From NCBI RefSeq assembly GCF_900635155.1, contig NZ_LR134002.1, positions 1,860,001 through 1,924,000 of the forward strand: DNA of 64,000 nucleotides, given 5' to 3'. The translations under genes and the position numbers were made by a program. Shown here in pieces: positions 19,219 to 28,708 of the stretch. The notes beneath the pieces were generated by a model. That model worked only from the letters and a program-made list of their open reading frames with translations. It was not told where the DNA came from and searched no databases. Within the stretch, counting starts at the first letter, position 1; each line of letters begins with the position of its first letter. The stretch is from Streptococcus sanguinis. GTDB taxonomy: Bacteria > Bacillota > Bacilli > Lactobacillales > Streptococcaceae.

Positions 19219-20658
19219 TCAGAGAATTTCCCGACATTTATCAAGGATGGAAGCAATCGTCGCTTCATCTGTCTCAACAATCTCGCTAAAGCCTGCTTCC
19301 TCTAAAACAGCCCGCGTGCTGGCACCCATGACAACGATAGGAACATCTGTCCAGTCAAATCCAGCTTCTTGACTAGCTGCTACAAAGTTCATGGCCGCAG
19401 CAGAGTTCGGAAGACAGACAACTTCCATCTCTGACCAATTGTCACTGCTAATCTGACTGTCAAAGGCCAGCCTGTGACTAGCAATAATCGGCAGCGAATA
19501 GAGTTCTGCCAGACTGGCTTTCTTATGCTCAGCTGTCAGAATATACCAGTTGCCGCCTTCTTTTTCCAAAGCAGCTGCAAAATCCGCATCCGACTGCTGA
19601 GGCGTCATCCGATCCAGCACAATCCCACTCGCTTCGATAGACTTGGCCGTATGATGACCAATAGCCGCAAAGCGGATGTGCGGCAGACTGCGCAAGTCTC
19701 TGCCTGCCTTGCGGAGGGCTTTCAAGAAGAGGGGCCAGCTCTGCATATCTGCAAAGAGGAGACCGTCTACCTGCTCCAAGTCCGGCAGCTGTAATTCTAA
19801 CTCTTCAACCAAATCTCGAGCAGGGAAAGTGGTCAGTGCAGCTCCAGCATCCCTGAGCAAGCGAGGAAGCCTGCCAGTCTCTGACTGCTGGATGAAGATT
19901 TTCCGACCGAAAAGCGGCAGATTCTCATGGAAATTCAGCAGCTGTCTATAGGCCACGACATCACCTACCACGATGACACTCGGCGCCTTAAAGTCCTCAG
20001 CTTCTGCTAGTTCTACTATGTTACCCAAGGTTCCATCCACCGAGCGCTGTTGAGGATGGGTTCCCCATTCAACGATGGCGGCTGGCTTGTCCTTGCTATA
20101 GCCTCTAGCCGTTAGCTCTTGGACGATGGAAGGCAGATTTTTCATGCCCATGAGGAAGACCAAGGTTCCTTTGAGCTCAGAAATTGCTTCCCAATTGAGC
20201 ATTTCTGTCTCATCCTTGAGATGGGCTGTAAAGACATGGAAGCTAGTCGCTACATCCCGATAAGTCATAGGAATCCCTGCATAGGTCAGACCAGCCACGG
20301 CAGAGGTGATTCCTGGCACCACTTCAAAATCCACACCAGCTTCCACCAGCTTGACTCCTTCTTCTCCGCCTCGGCCAAAGATATAGGGATCACCGCTCTT
20401 GAGGCGGACTACCCGCTTGCCCAGACGGGCTTTTTCGATAAGAATCTTTTCAATCTCTTCCTGTCGGATGCAGGGCTGGCCTGGCTTTTTGCCGACATCT
20501 ATCTTTTCGCAGTCAGACTTTAGATGCTGAAAGAGCTCTTGATTGACCAAGCGGTCAAAGACCAAGACATCTGCTTCTTGAAGCCGTCTCTTTCCTTTGA
20601 GGGTCAGCAACTCCGCATCGCCAGGACCTGCTCCCAGTAATGTTACTAAACCGGACAT
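19219..20658 (-). CDS. Fused uroporphyrinogen-III C-methyltransferase and uroporphyrinogen-III synthase-like protein
   Basis: A 479-aa two-domain protein. Residues 1 to about 250 are SUMT/CobA, which methylates uroporphyrinogen III at C2 and C7: LLGAGPGDAELLTLKG, VVRLKSGDPYIFGRGGEE and PGITSAVAGLTYAGIP are diagnostic. From about 255 to the end is a HemD-like domain (FGRKIFIQQSE at its start, IRFAAIGHHTAKSIEASG, PIVVMGASTRAVLEEAGF). Such cobA-hemD fusions are known in Firmicutes B12 clusters. Here a separate hemD also exists, so the fused domain may be redundant, or may channel uroporphyrinogen to the methyltransferase. Confidence 0.92.
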   Translation of the reverse strand: MSGLVTLLGAGPGDAELLTLKGKRRLQEADVLVFDRLVNQELFQHLKSDCEKIDVGKKPGQPCIRQEEIEKILIEKARLGKRVVRLKSGDPYIFGRGGEEGVKLVEAGVDFEVVPGITSAVAGLTYAGIPMTYRDVATSFHVFTAHLKDETEMLNWEAISELKGTLVFLMGMKNLPSIVQELTARGYSKDKPAAIVEWGTHPQQRSVDGTLGNIVELAEAEDFKAPSVIVVGDVVAYRQLLNFHENLPLFGRKIFIQQSETGRLPRLLRDAGAALTTFPARDLVEELELQLPDLEQVDGLLFADMQSWPLFLKALRKAGRDLRSLPHIRFAAIGHHTAKSIEASGIVLDRMTPQQSDADFAAALEKEGGNWYILTAEHKKASLAELYSLPIIASHRLAFDSQISSDNWSEMEVVCLPNSAAAMNFVAASQEAGFDWTDVPIVVMGASTRAVLEEAGFSEIVETDEATIASILDKCREIL

Positions 20659-20676
20659 TTTTTCTCCTTTTATTAG

Positions 20677-21426
20677 CTATTTTGTCAGATAAGCCTCTAG
20701 CTCTTCTAAGCTAGAAACCATCTGCGGATAGGCCACAATTGGCCGAGAGATGATAATGCAGTCCATCCCCAGCTCTTGACAGCCATCAATCTTTTCACGA
20801 ATACCACCGACCGTACCGCTCTCCTTGGAAACAAAGACATCTGCTCCAGAGCGCAGCAAGAGCTCTTTATTACACTCTTTGGAAAATGGAGCCTTAATCG
20901 CATCAATCTGATCCGCTACCAGTCCCAGCTGCTCACAAGCCAGAAGCACTTCCGAAGTCGGCAGAACGCGAACCACAATCCGCTGCTCTGGCAGCCCCTT
21001 GACAAAGAGCGGCAAGGTCTTGCTGCCCGTTCCCAGATAGACTGTCTTGTAGCCGCGCTTGGCAATCTCATCAATCGCTTCTTGGGTCGAATGCACCACG
21101 ATGGCTCCGCTCAAATCCAAGGTCGCCTGACGCTCAAAGCGCAGGTAAGATACACCGGCCATCTCTGCCGCCCGAATGGCTTCCTTGGAAACGATATCCG
21201 CAAAAGGATGGGTCGCATCAATGATTTCATCCACATCATTCTCTTTGATGAAGGCAACCATGTCCTCAGCTGTCAGCCGGCCCTGAATGACCGGCTGGCC
21301 GAACTTGGAAGCCAAGTGCCGGCCGTAGTCTGTGACAACAGAGCTGGTCACATCGATTTTCAAGCGGTCAAGCACTTCTAAAATAGCGGTGCTGTCGGAT
21401 GTCCCTCCCAGCAGTAATTTCATCAT
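20677..21426 (-). CDS. cbiJ: Cobalt-precorrin-6A reductase
   Basis: A 249-aa NADH-dependent reductase of the CbiJ/CobK family. The N-terminal LLLGGTSDSTAIL, ATHPFADIVSKEAIRA and VYLGTGSKTL are conserved family segments, with FVSKESG near the C terminus. Starts ATGATG with the first ATG overlapping the cbiH stop. Confidence 0.93.
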   Translation of the reverse strand: MMKLLLGGTSDSTAILEVLDRLKIDVTSSVVTDYGRHLASKFGQPVIQGRLTAEDMVAFIKENDVDEIIDATHPFADIVSKEAIRAAEMAGVSYLRFERQATLDLSGAIVVHSTQEAIDEIAKRGYKTVYLGTGSKTLPLFVKGLPEQRIVVRVLPTSEVLLACEQLGLVADQIDAIKAPFSKECNKELLLRSGADVFVSKESGTVGGIREKIDGCQELGMDCIIISRPIVAYPQMVSSLEELEAYLTK

Positions 21427-22148
21427 AAAGTATATCCTCGAGGTGTGATCATGCGGCCGTTTTTAACATAAGTTTCTTTGTTACCAACGATAACAATTGT
21501 CGTCATATCTACCAATGTCTCATCCAAGTCTTTGATAGTCGTCAAGATGATTTCCTCATCCTTACGGCCAATGTCCTTACCGATACCGACAATAGTATCC
21601 TCTGACTTGTACTCAGACATGATAGAAAGTGCTTTTGCCAGATGGTCTGGACGTCCCTTACTCCGAGGATTGTAGAGACAGACAACAAAGTCACCTTGAG
21701 CTGCGGCATGCAGACGCTTCTCAATCATTTCCCAAGGCGTCATCAAGTCACTCAGACTGATGTGACAGAAGTCGTTCATGAGGGGAGCACCCATAGCAGC
21801 AGCGGCACCCAGACTAGCTGTAATACCTGGAACCACCTTAACTTCTACATCACTGGCATCTCCCAGCAATTCTAAAATCAAGCCGGCCATTCCATAGACT
21901 CCGGCATCTCCACTGGAAACAACTCCGACATTTTTGCCAGTCTCTCTAGCCAAATCAATAGCCTTTTGACAACGGTCGATTTCCTGACGCATACCATTCG
22001 CTACGAGCTCCTTGTCCTTGACCAAATCAAGAATCAATCGCATATAAGTCGAGTAGCCGACGATAATTTCACAATCGGCTATAGCAGCCAATGCTTCTTG
22101 TGACATCAATTCTTCTTTACCTGGGCCTAATCCGATAACGTATAACAT
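21423..22148 (-). CDS. cbiH: Cobalt-factor III / precorrin-3B C17-methyltransferase
   Basis: A 241-aa SAM-dependent methylase that methylates C17 and drives ring contraction in the anaerobic route. YVIGLGPGKEELMSQEA, SSGDAGVYGMAGL, PGITASLGAAAAMGAPL and YNPRSKGRP are the CbiH/CobJ signature stretches. It follows cbiG by an 80-bp gap that holds a ribosome-binding site but no gene. Confidence 0.94.
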   Translation of the reverse strand: MLYVIGLGPGKEELMSQEALAAIADCEIIVGYSTYMRLILDLVKDKELVANGMRQEIDRCQKAIDLARETGKNVGVVSSGDAGVYGMAGLILELLGDASDVEVKVVPGITASLGAAAAMGAPLMNDFCHISLSDLMTPWEMIEKRLHAAAQGDFVVCLYNPRSKGRPDHLAKALSIMSEYKSEDTIVGIGKDIGRKDEEIILTTIKDLDETLVDMTTIVIVGNKETYVKNGRMITPRGYTL

Positions 22149-22228
22149 ATATTTTTTCTCCTTTATGGGTATGATAAATTTTTATAAGGGCAGTTGGTTC
22201 ATAGGACCATCTGCTTTTTCCTTTTGAT

Positions 22229-23290
22229 TTACTTTTTGGTTATTGCTTTTGCAAGCGCATAGGTACAGCCGTTCTTGGCAAAGCGCTCTGTCAGGACTTG
22301 ACCCTGACTGGCCAGATCTGCGCTGGCCAAGGCGACACTGCCGACTCCGACTGTCTTTTTGACAAAATCTGACTGAGGATAGCGGTCTGCTACAACAGAC
22401 AGCTCTTCCTTACTAAAGGTCTCAAAGGGACAGCCCAATTCCTCGGCCAAGGCCAGAATGGCTGCTTCATCTTTCTTGACATCAATGCTGACGATTTTGG
22501 AAATCTCGCTGGCAGAAATCCCCTGCTGCTGACAAAATTCCTCAAAGCCTTCTCGGAAGACAGCAGGAGACACATCCTTTCTCGCTCCAACTCCTAAGAT
22601 ATAGGGTTGAGGATAGATGAGAGCCAGATTGTCTCTTTGAAGGTCCTTTTTTTCTGTAGTCAGCAGAATCAGCGGGTCTGTTCCCTTGAGAACAGCCGCA
22701 AGTTCTTCCTCATTCACAAGAGTTAGGCCACGAAGGTCAGTGACCCAATCCTTTTCCTGATAGAAATAGACTGTTCGGCCGCTGCCTAGATAGCTGTTGA
22801 AAGGTTTGATGAACTCTCTCAATTCCGACCGCCAGCCATTGACTGATTGGGCCAGATTGTCCAGAGCTGTTACATTCTGCACATCTGTCGCTGTCGTGAT
22901 AACAGGATTGGAACCGAGCAATTCTGCGATGTCTAGCGTCACTTGATTGGCTCCGCCTAGATGTCCGCTCAGCAGGCTGATGACATTGGTCGCTTTCTCA
23001 TCCATGACTACCACTGCTGGGTCAGTCGCCTTGTCTTTCAAGACCGGAGCAATAGCTCGCACAACTGCACCGATAGCCATGATACAAATGAGGACATCCA
23101 CTTCCTGAAAGAGCTGACCAAGCGCCTCAATCACACGTCCTTCGATGGCAATGACCCTGTCATCTGCCAATCGAGGTGTCGTATAGATAGGAATTTCCTT
23201 GCCCAGCTTTTCTCGCAGAGTCAGAGCCAAGTCCTTGCCGACTGCTGTCACTGTTGCGATTGCGTAGCGGGTTTGAGAATCACTTGGCAT
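22229..23290 (-). CDS. cbiG: Cobalt-precorrin-5A hydrolase
   Basis: A 353-aa enzyme opening the delta-lactone of cobalt-precorrin-5A with loss of acetaldehyde. Typical pieces are [55 protein letters not shown], the central variable part, and [10 protein letters not shown] followed by the C-terminal [13 protein letters not shown] start at 23290 because GGGGGAAG precedes it; the open frame extends 14 codons further but earlier ATGs lack a clear ribosome-binding site. It overlaps cbiF by 11 bp. Confidence 0.92.
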   Translation of the reverse strand: MPSDSQTRYAIATVTAVGKDLALTLREKLGKEIPIYTTPRLADDRVIAIEGRVIEALGQLFQEVDVLICIMAIGAVVRAIAPVLKDKATDPAVVVMDEKATNVISLLSGHLGGANQVTLDIAELLGSNPVITTATDVQNVTALDNLAQSVNGWRSELREFIKPFNSYLGSGRTVYFYQEKDWVTDLRGLTLVNEEELAAVLKGTDPLILLTTEKKDLQRDNLALIYPQPYILGVGARKDVSPAVFREGFEEFCQQQGISASEISKIVSIDVKKDEAAILALAEELGCPFETFSKEELSVVADRYPQSDFVKKTVGVGSVALASADLASQGQVLTERFAKNGCTYALAKAITKK

Positions 23291-24053
23291 GGCTGCTCTT
23301 CCCCCGTCTAAACTCATGCTGGAAATCCGCATGGTAGAGTTTGGAATAGTAGAATTCCTGACCTAAAAAGTCACCGACCAAAATCAAAGCTGTCTTTCTA
23401 ATCTTAGCTTCCTTGACCTTCTCAGCAATATTTGTCAAATCGCCAAAGACCTTCTTTTCATCCGGCCAAGTAGCCTTGTAAATGACAGCCACAGGCGTTT
23501 CTGGAGGATAGCCACCCTCAATCAGCTCGCTGACGACCTTTTCGATGCCTTGAACGGACAGGAAGATGGCCATAGAGGTCCGATGCTGAGCATAGCTTTT
23601 CAGGGATTCCCGATCTGGCACAGGCGTCCGGCCAGCCATCCGAGTGATGATGAGGCTTTGAGAAACCTCTGGTACGGTATACTCTGCCCCGATACTGGAA
23701 GCAGCTCCCAGAAAAGAACTGACGCCCGGCGTACAGTCAAACTCAATACCCCGTTTCTTCATCTCTTCGATCTGCTCTCGAATGGAACCATAAATGGAGA
23801 AATCTCCCGTCTGCAGACGAACCACATCTTTACCAGTCTTGACGCCAGCCTCCATGACATCAATGATTTCCATCAAGTGCATGCTGGCGCTGTCGTGAAT
23901 CTCAGCCCCTTCCTTACAGTAGTTGAGCAGGTCTGGATTGACCAAGGAGCCTGCGTAAATGACCACATCAGCCTCAGACAGCTGCTTGTAACCTTTGAGC
24001 GTAATCAGCTCCACATCACCTGGACCTGCTCCAACAAAATGTACTTTGGACAT
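23280..24053 (-). CDS. cbiF: Cobalt-precorrin-4 C11-methyltransferase
   Basis: A 257-aa SAM-dependent methylase. [44 protein letters not shown] and [11 protein letters not shown] are hallmarks of CbiF/CobM. Start is the ATG at 24053, overlapping the cbiT stop as TGATG; the preceding in-frame TTG is unnecessary. It would methylate C11 of cobalt-precorrin-4. Confidence 0.94.
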   Translation of the reverse strand: MSKVHFVGAGPGDVELITLKGYKQLSEADVVIYAGSLVNPDLLNYCKEGAEIHDSASMHLMEIIDVMEAGVKTGKDVVRLQTGDFSIYGSIREQIEEMKKRGIEFDCTPGVSSFLGAASSIGAEYTVPEVSQSLIITRMAGRTPVPDRESLKSYAQHRTSMAIFLSVQGIEKVVSELIEGGYPPETPVAVIYKATWPDEKKVFGDLTNIAEKVKEAKIRKTALILVGDFLGQEFYYSKLYHADFQHEFRRGKSSHAK

Positions 24054-24622
24054 CAATTAGCCTCTCTTTCTTTTTTCTTACAGGAAACGATAATAGTCGG
24101 ATTCTGAGGCTTGAAATAGTGCCCCTTGCCTATAGCTGTCCAGCGGCTAGCCTGAACTGAAACAATCTCTAAATCCTCCCAGTCCATCTGTTCTGCTATT
24201 TGAGCTGCTTCCAGAGCGTTTTCCAGCAGGATAAAGTTTAGAACCAAACGGCCACCTGGCTCCATGAGTTGGGCACACCAGTCGAAAATCTCCTGCATAT
24301 TGCCCCCGGTTCCTCCGACAAAAATGGCATCAAAGCTGCCTTCCAGCTCAATCGGAGCCAGTCCTTGATGGAGACGGACATTGTGGCAGCCAAAGTGCTG
24401 GATATTCTCCTTCGTCAAGGCCACCGCGTCTTCATTGCGCTCCACTGCCACCACTTCCAGTTCTGGATAGGTTCGGGCTGCCTGAATCGTGACACTGCCA
24501 GTTCCAGAGCCGACATCCAGCATGCGCTTGGCCCGATGCAGCTCCAACTTATCCAAACTGATGGCTCTGACTTCTTCCTTAGTCATAGGGACTTTAGCCC
24601 TGATAAATTCCGAATCCCTCAT
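24053..24622 (-). CDS. cbiT: Cobalt-precorrin-6B/7 C15-methyltransferase (decarboxylating)
   Basis: A 189-aa class I SAM methyltransferase, methylating C15 and removing the C12 acetate carboxyl. The SAM motif is [15 protein letters not shown], preceded by [29 protein letters not shown] is a CbiT signature. The gene is separate from cbiE but overlaps it by 29 bp, long for this cluster. In many aerobic organisms the two are one protein (CobL). Confidence 0.94.
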   Translation of the reverse strand: MRDSEFIRAKVPMTKEEVRAISLDKLELHRAKRMLDVGSGTGSVTIQAARTYPELEVVAVERNEDAVALTKENIQHFGCHNVRLHQGLAPIELEGSFDAIFVGGTGGNMQEIFDWCAQLMEPGGRLVLNFILLENALEAAQIAEQMDWEDLEIVSVQASRWTAIGKGHYFKPQNPTIIVSCKKKEREAN

Positions 24623-25220
24623 CTAATACTACCACCACATTCATTTCATATTCTCTGTCTTCTACCTCACTCGCAGGCAGAATAGTAATGCGCTCATCTT
24701 CATAACTCAGCTGCTCGCCGATAACTAATACTTTATCCAAGCCTCTTTTAACAGCCTCTTGAGCAATCTCGTAGGGGCCAACTTTCTGATCGGTCACCAT
24801 AAAGACTTTTGACAGACTCATAATCAAGTCAAAGTTAGGCGCCTTAGCATGGCTGCTAGTCAGATAAGCATCATTCATAGGCAGAGCAATCCTGCTTGCC
24901 AAATACTGCATAGCGCTGATACCCGGTGAAATGACCACGCGCCCTTTGAACTTCTCTGACAGCCACTTACCCAAGCCGTAAATCAGCGGATCGCCTGAGG
25001 CCAGATATAGAATTTCTTCATCCTCACCAAAACTCTCCAGCAATTCTGCCAGCGCGGCTAATTTTTTAGGAGGAACCAAGCCCTTATCCTTATAAGCCGG
25101 CGGCAAAATTTCCAGATGGCGTTCACTGCCCAAAATGCGGTCAGCCTTCTCAAAATAGGCTTCCTGTCCTAGAAGACCATAGCTAGGATCTCCCGGACCA
25201 ATTCCGATAACATAAATCAT
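24594..25220 (-). CDS. cbiE: Cobalt-precorrin-7 C5-methyltransferase
   Basis: A 208-aa SAM-dependent tetrapyrrole methylase. IYVIGIGPGDPSYG, YLASGDPLIYGLGKWL and SPGISAMQYLASRIALP identify CbiE. Two ATGs lie 6 bp apart; I choose the second (25220) because GGAGG then sits seven bases away and the codon overlaps the cbiD stop as ATGA, whereas the first would have almost no spacer. Confidence 0.92.
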   Translation of the reverse strand: MIYVIGIGPGDPSYGLLGQEAYFEKADRILGSERHLEILPPAYKDKGLVPPKKLAALAELLESFGEDEEILYLASGDPLIYGLGKWLSEKFKGRVVISPGISAMQYLASRIALPMNDAYLTSSHAKAPNFDLIMSLSKVFMVTDQKVGPYEIAQEAVKRGLDKVLVIGEQLSYEDERITILPASEVEDREYEMNVVVVLDEGFGIYQG

Positions 25221-26344
25221 GTCCATTCCTCCTTTATCTGCTCTAAAGGCTGAGTTGATGCCAGATAGCCTTCCTCAGTCCCAAAGACGACCACTTCAAT
25301 ACTGACTTCTGGCTTACGATAGCGGAGCAGGCGCTCACTTCTAGCCTTAATCTTATCCGCCAAGACCTGATAGACACCCTCATAAGAAAATTCTTTAATG
25401 GCTGTACCAGCCGCCTCGGTCGTCAAGCACTTGTCAACCTTTTCCAGCAGCTCCATGGGCGCCCCCATCAAGGCTAGATTAGCCACCAGAGTTTCCATAC
25501 GGGCATCTGAGTCCTTGCTGTGGGTAGAAAAAATCCCAGCCGCCACTTTGACAAACTTGCCCATGTGTCCTATCATCAAAACCTTGGTAAATCCAATCCG
25601 CTGTACTTCTTTGAGGACATGGCCGACAAAGTTACTCATATTGACAATGCGCCCGGCTGGAATCCCCACAGTATTAGTAGCAAAATCTTCACCGTAATTC
25701 CCTGGCACCAAGACGACAGAGCGATGACCTTGATTATAGAGCATGGTCAGCTCGATCGTGATAGCCGCCTTCCAGCTTTCTTCAGACATGGGATTGACTA
25801 TCCCTGTCGTTCCCAAGATTGAAATACCGCCGATAATGCCTAGTCTAGAATTGTAGGTCAGCTTGGCCGTTTCTTCTCCTCCGGGAACGGAAATGATGAC
25901 CCGCGCTCCACAGTTGGGACCGATAATCTCACGGACATGCTGCTCAATCATCCGTCTAGGAGTCGGATTGATGGCTGCCATGCCGACATCGCAGGCCAGT
26001 CCCTTCTCGGTCACACGCCCGACGCCCTGACCACCGTCAATCTCGATTTCCGTCTGATCTGGTAGAAGTGTCACAGTCGAATAAATCAAGAGGCCGTGCG
26101 TTGCATCTGCATCATCGCCGCCATCTTTTTCAATGGCTGCTGTCGCCTCTTTTTCACTAAAGGAAGGATTATGGACATCCATGGTCACTTCCACACCTGA
26201 AGCCGTATGCACAGTGACCTTTTCTTCTCTTTCCTGATTTAAAATCATGCTCAAGGCTGCAACGGTCGCTGCTGTCGCACAAGTACCAGTTGTAAAGCCT
26301 TTTTTTAATTTCTTACCGTTGACATAAGCGTATTCATCCATCAT
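25217..26344 (-). CDS. cbiD: Cobalt-precorrin-5B C1-methyltransferase
   Basis: A 375-aa enzyme that methylates C1 in the anaerobic pathway only. KLKKGFTTGTCATAATVAA at the N terminus is the classic CbiD signature, and GGQGVGRVTEKGLA and LGTTGIVNPMSEESWKAAI are also conserved. The first of two consecutive ATG codons overlaps the stop of the upstream cbiC copy as ATGA. An AAGGAG site precedes it. Confidence 0.95.
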   Translation of the reverse strand: MMDEYAYVNGKKLKKGFTTGTCATAATVAALSMILNQEREEKVTVHTASGVEVTMDVHNPSFSEKEATAAIEKDGGDDADATHGLLIYSTVTLLPDQTEIEIDGGQGVGRVTEKGLACDVGMAAINPTPRRMIEQHVREIIGPNCGARVIISVPGGEETAKLTYNSRLGIIGGISILGTTGIVNPMSEESWKAAITIELTMLYNQGHRSVVLVPGNYGEDFATNTVGIPAGRIVNMSNFVGHVLKEVQRIGFTKVLMIGHMGKFVKVAAGIFSTHSKDSDARMETLVANLALMGAPMELLEKVDKCLTTEAAGTAIKEFSYEGVYQVLADKIKARSERLLRYRKPEVSIEVVVFGTEEGYLASTQPLEQIKEEWT

Positions 26345-27048
26345 CAGCCCTCTCCTTTCTCCGGAGCCTGTTTTTTATCGGAAACACTGTAACGCTCATA
26401 GTCTGTTGTGTTTAGCTTGAGCTGGTAGAGGATGGCATTGATGACCGCTGCCGCAATGGTACTGCCACCTTTTTGCCCCAGTGCCGCGATAGAAGGCACA
26501 GAACTTTCATGCAATTTGAGCTTGGATTCTGCCGCTCCGACAAAGCCGACCGGAACTCCGACAACCGCATCCGGCTGCAAGCTTCCCTCCTCGACCATAT
26601 CCAAAACCTTAAAGATAGAAGTTGGAGCATTCCCAAAGACAAAGAGCTTTGGACCGTCCACTTTAGCCGAATATTCTACAGCGGCCATGGAGCGAGTAAT
26701 TCCCTTTTCCTTAGCTTCCTTAAAGATTGCTGGCTCATTGACCAGACAGCGATAGGAAACACCTAGGTCATCCAGCAACTTCTTATTAAAACCGCCCAAG
26801 ACCATGGTCGTATCCGTAAAAATCGTGCCCTTGTTTCGGAGGACGTAGAGAATTTTCTCAATAACCTGATTGGAAAACTTAATATTGTAAAGGTAGTCAA
26901 AGTCTGCACTGGTAAAGACCACCCGCTTGAGCACTGCCTCTTCGAAAGGATCCGAAAATTGAATATCCGGATGCTCTTGGTCAATAATTTCCTGAATCTT
27001 GCTGAAACTTGCTTCTTCAATCTTGTGCGCTGCTTTTAGATAGGACAT
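26344..27048 (-). CDS. CbiC-family precorrin-8X methylmutase paralogue with Phe at the putative catalytic His position
   Basis: A 234-aa protein of the CbiC/CobH family, directly downstream of a second family member with no gap. The two align without gaps through the N-terminal region (both have S-F at 14-15, P27-D28, E36-E37, K41-R42 and D-F-D-Y at 49-52). At residue 45 this copy has Phe (RVVFTSADFD) where the neighbour has His. In CobH/CbiC enzymes the His of this R-x-I-H-x-T/A motif is the catalytic residue that protonates the ring during methyl migration. Ligand-binding stretches (NKKLLDDLGVSYRCL, VEYSAKVDGPKLFVFGNAPT, VVGVPVGFVGAAESK) are retained. It may bind hydrogenobyrinic-type product or partner with the other copy instead of catalysing. 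Confidence 0.88.
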   Translation of the reverse strand: MSYLKAAHKIEEASFSKIQEIIDQEHPDIQFSDPFEEAVLKRVVFTSADFDYLYNIKFSNQVIEKILYVLRNKGTIFTDTTMVLGGFNKKLLDDLGVSYRCLVNEPAIFKEAKEKGITRSMAAVEYSAKVDGPKLFVFGNAPTSIFKVLDMVEEGSLQPDAVVGVPVGFVGAAESKLKLHESSVPSIAALGQKGGSTIAAAVINAILYQLKLNTTDYERYSVSDKKQAPEKGEG

Positions 27049-27747
27049 CTAGTTCTTTCCTCCTTCTTTACTGGATGGTGTAGAGTAGCGGACATAGTCA
27101 TCCGTCACCACTTCTCTCAGCTGGTAGATAATGGCATTGACAATGGCTACTACAATCGTGCTGCCGCCTTTTCTGCCGAGATTTACCAAGGCAGGAAGAC
27201 CTGACTGAAGCAGTTCCTCTTTGGATTCTTCGACATTGATAAAGCCGACTGGAACCCCAATCACTGCATCCGCTTCTACCATTCCCTGCTCTGCCAGCTC
27301 AATCAGATAAGACAGAGCCGTAGGAGCACCACCGAAGGCAAATACCTTAGGACCTTCAATCTTGGCTGCTATCTCAACAGCCGCCATAGCTCTGGTAATC
27401 TGCTTTTCCTTGGCCAACGCAACCACTTCTTCATCGCTGATTAAACAGCGGTAGCTCACACCTAGCTGGTCAAGCACGCGCTTGTTAATACCGTTAAGAG
27501 AGATATTAGAGTCCAGGAGAATAGTCCCCTTAGCTCTGATTACTTCTTCTATTTTTTTAAGGACATTATGCTCAAAACGCATGGTATAGAGATAATCGAA
27601 ATCTCCCGTCGTATGGATAGCCCTCTTGATAATGGATTCTTCCATTTCCGAATGGAAGACATAATCAGGATCTTTTTCAGTAATCGTAGACTGAATAATC
27701 TGAAAGCTCTTTTCCTCGATAGAGGAAGGATTTTGGATATATGTCAT
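27049..27747 (-). CDS. cbiC: Cobalt-precorrin-8 methylmutase
   Basis: A 232-aa enzyme moving the methyl group from C11 to C12 to give cobyrinic acid. The motif RAIHTTGDFDYL carries the putative catalytic His45; GVSYRCLISDEEV, AAVEIAAKIEGPKVFAFGGAPTAL and AVIGVPVGFINVEESKE are conserved family segments. This copy looks catalytically complete and is most likely the working enzyme. It lies 9 bp after cbiB. Confidence 0.94.
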   Translation of the reverse strand: MTYIQNPSSIEEKSFQIIQSTITEKDPDYVFHSEMEESIIKRAIHTTGDFDYLYTMRFEHNVLKKIEEVIRAKGTILLDSNISLNGINKRVLDQLGVSYRCLISDEEVVALAKEKQITRAMAAVEIAAKIEGPKVFAFGGAPTALSYLIELAEQGMVEADAVIGVPVGFINVEESKEELLQSGLPALVNLGRKGGSTIVVAIVNAIIYQLREVVTDDYVRYSTPSSKEGGKN

Positions 27748-27756
27748 AGTATACTC

Positions 27757-28707
27757 CTAGAAATATGCTTGCTTTACTAAATAAAAAAGAGTGAACAAGA
27801 TTAAACCTGTCATGGTGCTTGTATAAAGGAGAGAGATAGCCGTCTGAATATCATCCGCCTCAACCGGCCTGGAAGCCTCTCCAATGGTCGGCTTCTCGAT
27901 TAGCTCTCCGTGATAGACGTGCGGTCCGCCCAGCTGAATGCCCAGAGCACCAGCTACAACTGCCTCCGAAAAAGCACTGTTGGGACTAGCATGCTGGTAG
28001 CGATCCCGCCAGCCAATCCGCAGAGCTCCCTTGAAATCCAGCAGTAAAATCTGACTGCTGAGAATCAAGAAAAACCAAGTCAAACGCGCAGGAATCAGAT
28101 TGGCCAGATCATCCATCTTGGCAGATATCAAGCCGATTTTGCGGTATTTCTCCGTCTTATAACCTACCATAGAGTCTAAGGTGTTGATTGCCTTATAGGT
28201 CATGGCTAGGATTGGTCCGCCCAGAAAAAGGCAGAGCAGAGGGCCGATAACCCCGTCACTGGTATTTTCAGCCACCGTCTCAATCGTTGCCTTGCTAATT
28301 TCCTCTGGTGTCAGCTGGGAAGTTTCACGGCCGACAATCATGCCAACTTGCTTTCTAGCTTCTTCCAAAGTGCCAAACTTGAGCCTATGGTAAACCTTTT
28401 GGGCCTCAAAAGCTAGACTTTTAGCCGCCAGACTGGAATAGGCCAAATAGATCCAGACGATCCAGTAGAGGACAGGATGAACCAGACCAGCCAGCCAGAG
28501 CAGCCCGCAGCTGACTCCCAGCGCCAGTCCAACTGTTGTCAGCCAGAGAAAAAAGCCAAATAGATAGGGCGAAAACTGCCTTTTCTCCTGCAAGCGTATA
28601 CACAGATAAATATAGGAACCCATCCACTTGACTGGATGAGGCCAGCTATAGGGGTCGCCAATCAGCCAGTCCAGTAAGACGGCTAGAAAAATTGCAATGA
28701 GTGTCAT
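27757..28707 (-). CDS. cbiB: Adenosylcobinamide-phosphate synthase (CbiB)
   Basis: A 316-aa integral membrane protein attaching (R)-1-amino-2-propanol O-phosphate to cobyric acid. LDWLIGDPYSWPHPVKWMG near the N terminus, ETVAENTSDGVIGPLL and YKAINTLDSMVGYKTEKY are diagnostic, and four or more hydrophobic segments are visible. It starts 1 bp after the cbiA stop. No cobD (threonine-phosphate decarboxylase) to supply the linker is found in the window. Confidence 0.95.
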   Translation of the reverse strand: MTLIAIFLAVLLDWLIGDPYSWPHPVKWMGSYIYLCIRLQEKRQFSPYLFGFFLWLTTVGLALGVSCGLLWLAGLVHPVLYWIVWIYLAYSSLAAKSLAFEAQKVYHRLKFGTLEEARKQVGMIVGRETSQLTPEEISKATIETVAENTSDGVIGPLLCLFLGGPILAMTYKAINTLDSMVGYKTEKYRKIGLISAKMDDLANLIPARLTWFFLILSSQILLLDFKGALRIGWRDRYQHASPNSAFSEAVVAGALGIQLGGPHVYHGELIEKPTIGEASRPVEADDIQTAISLLYTSTMTGLILFTLFYLVKQAYF

Positions 28708-28708
28708 A

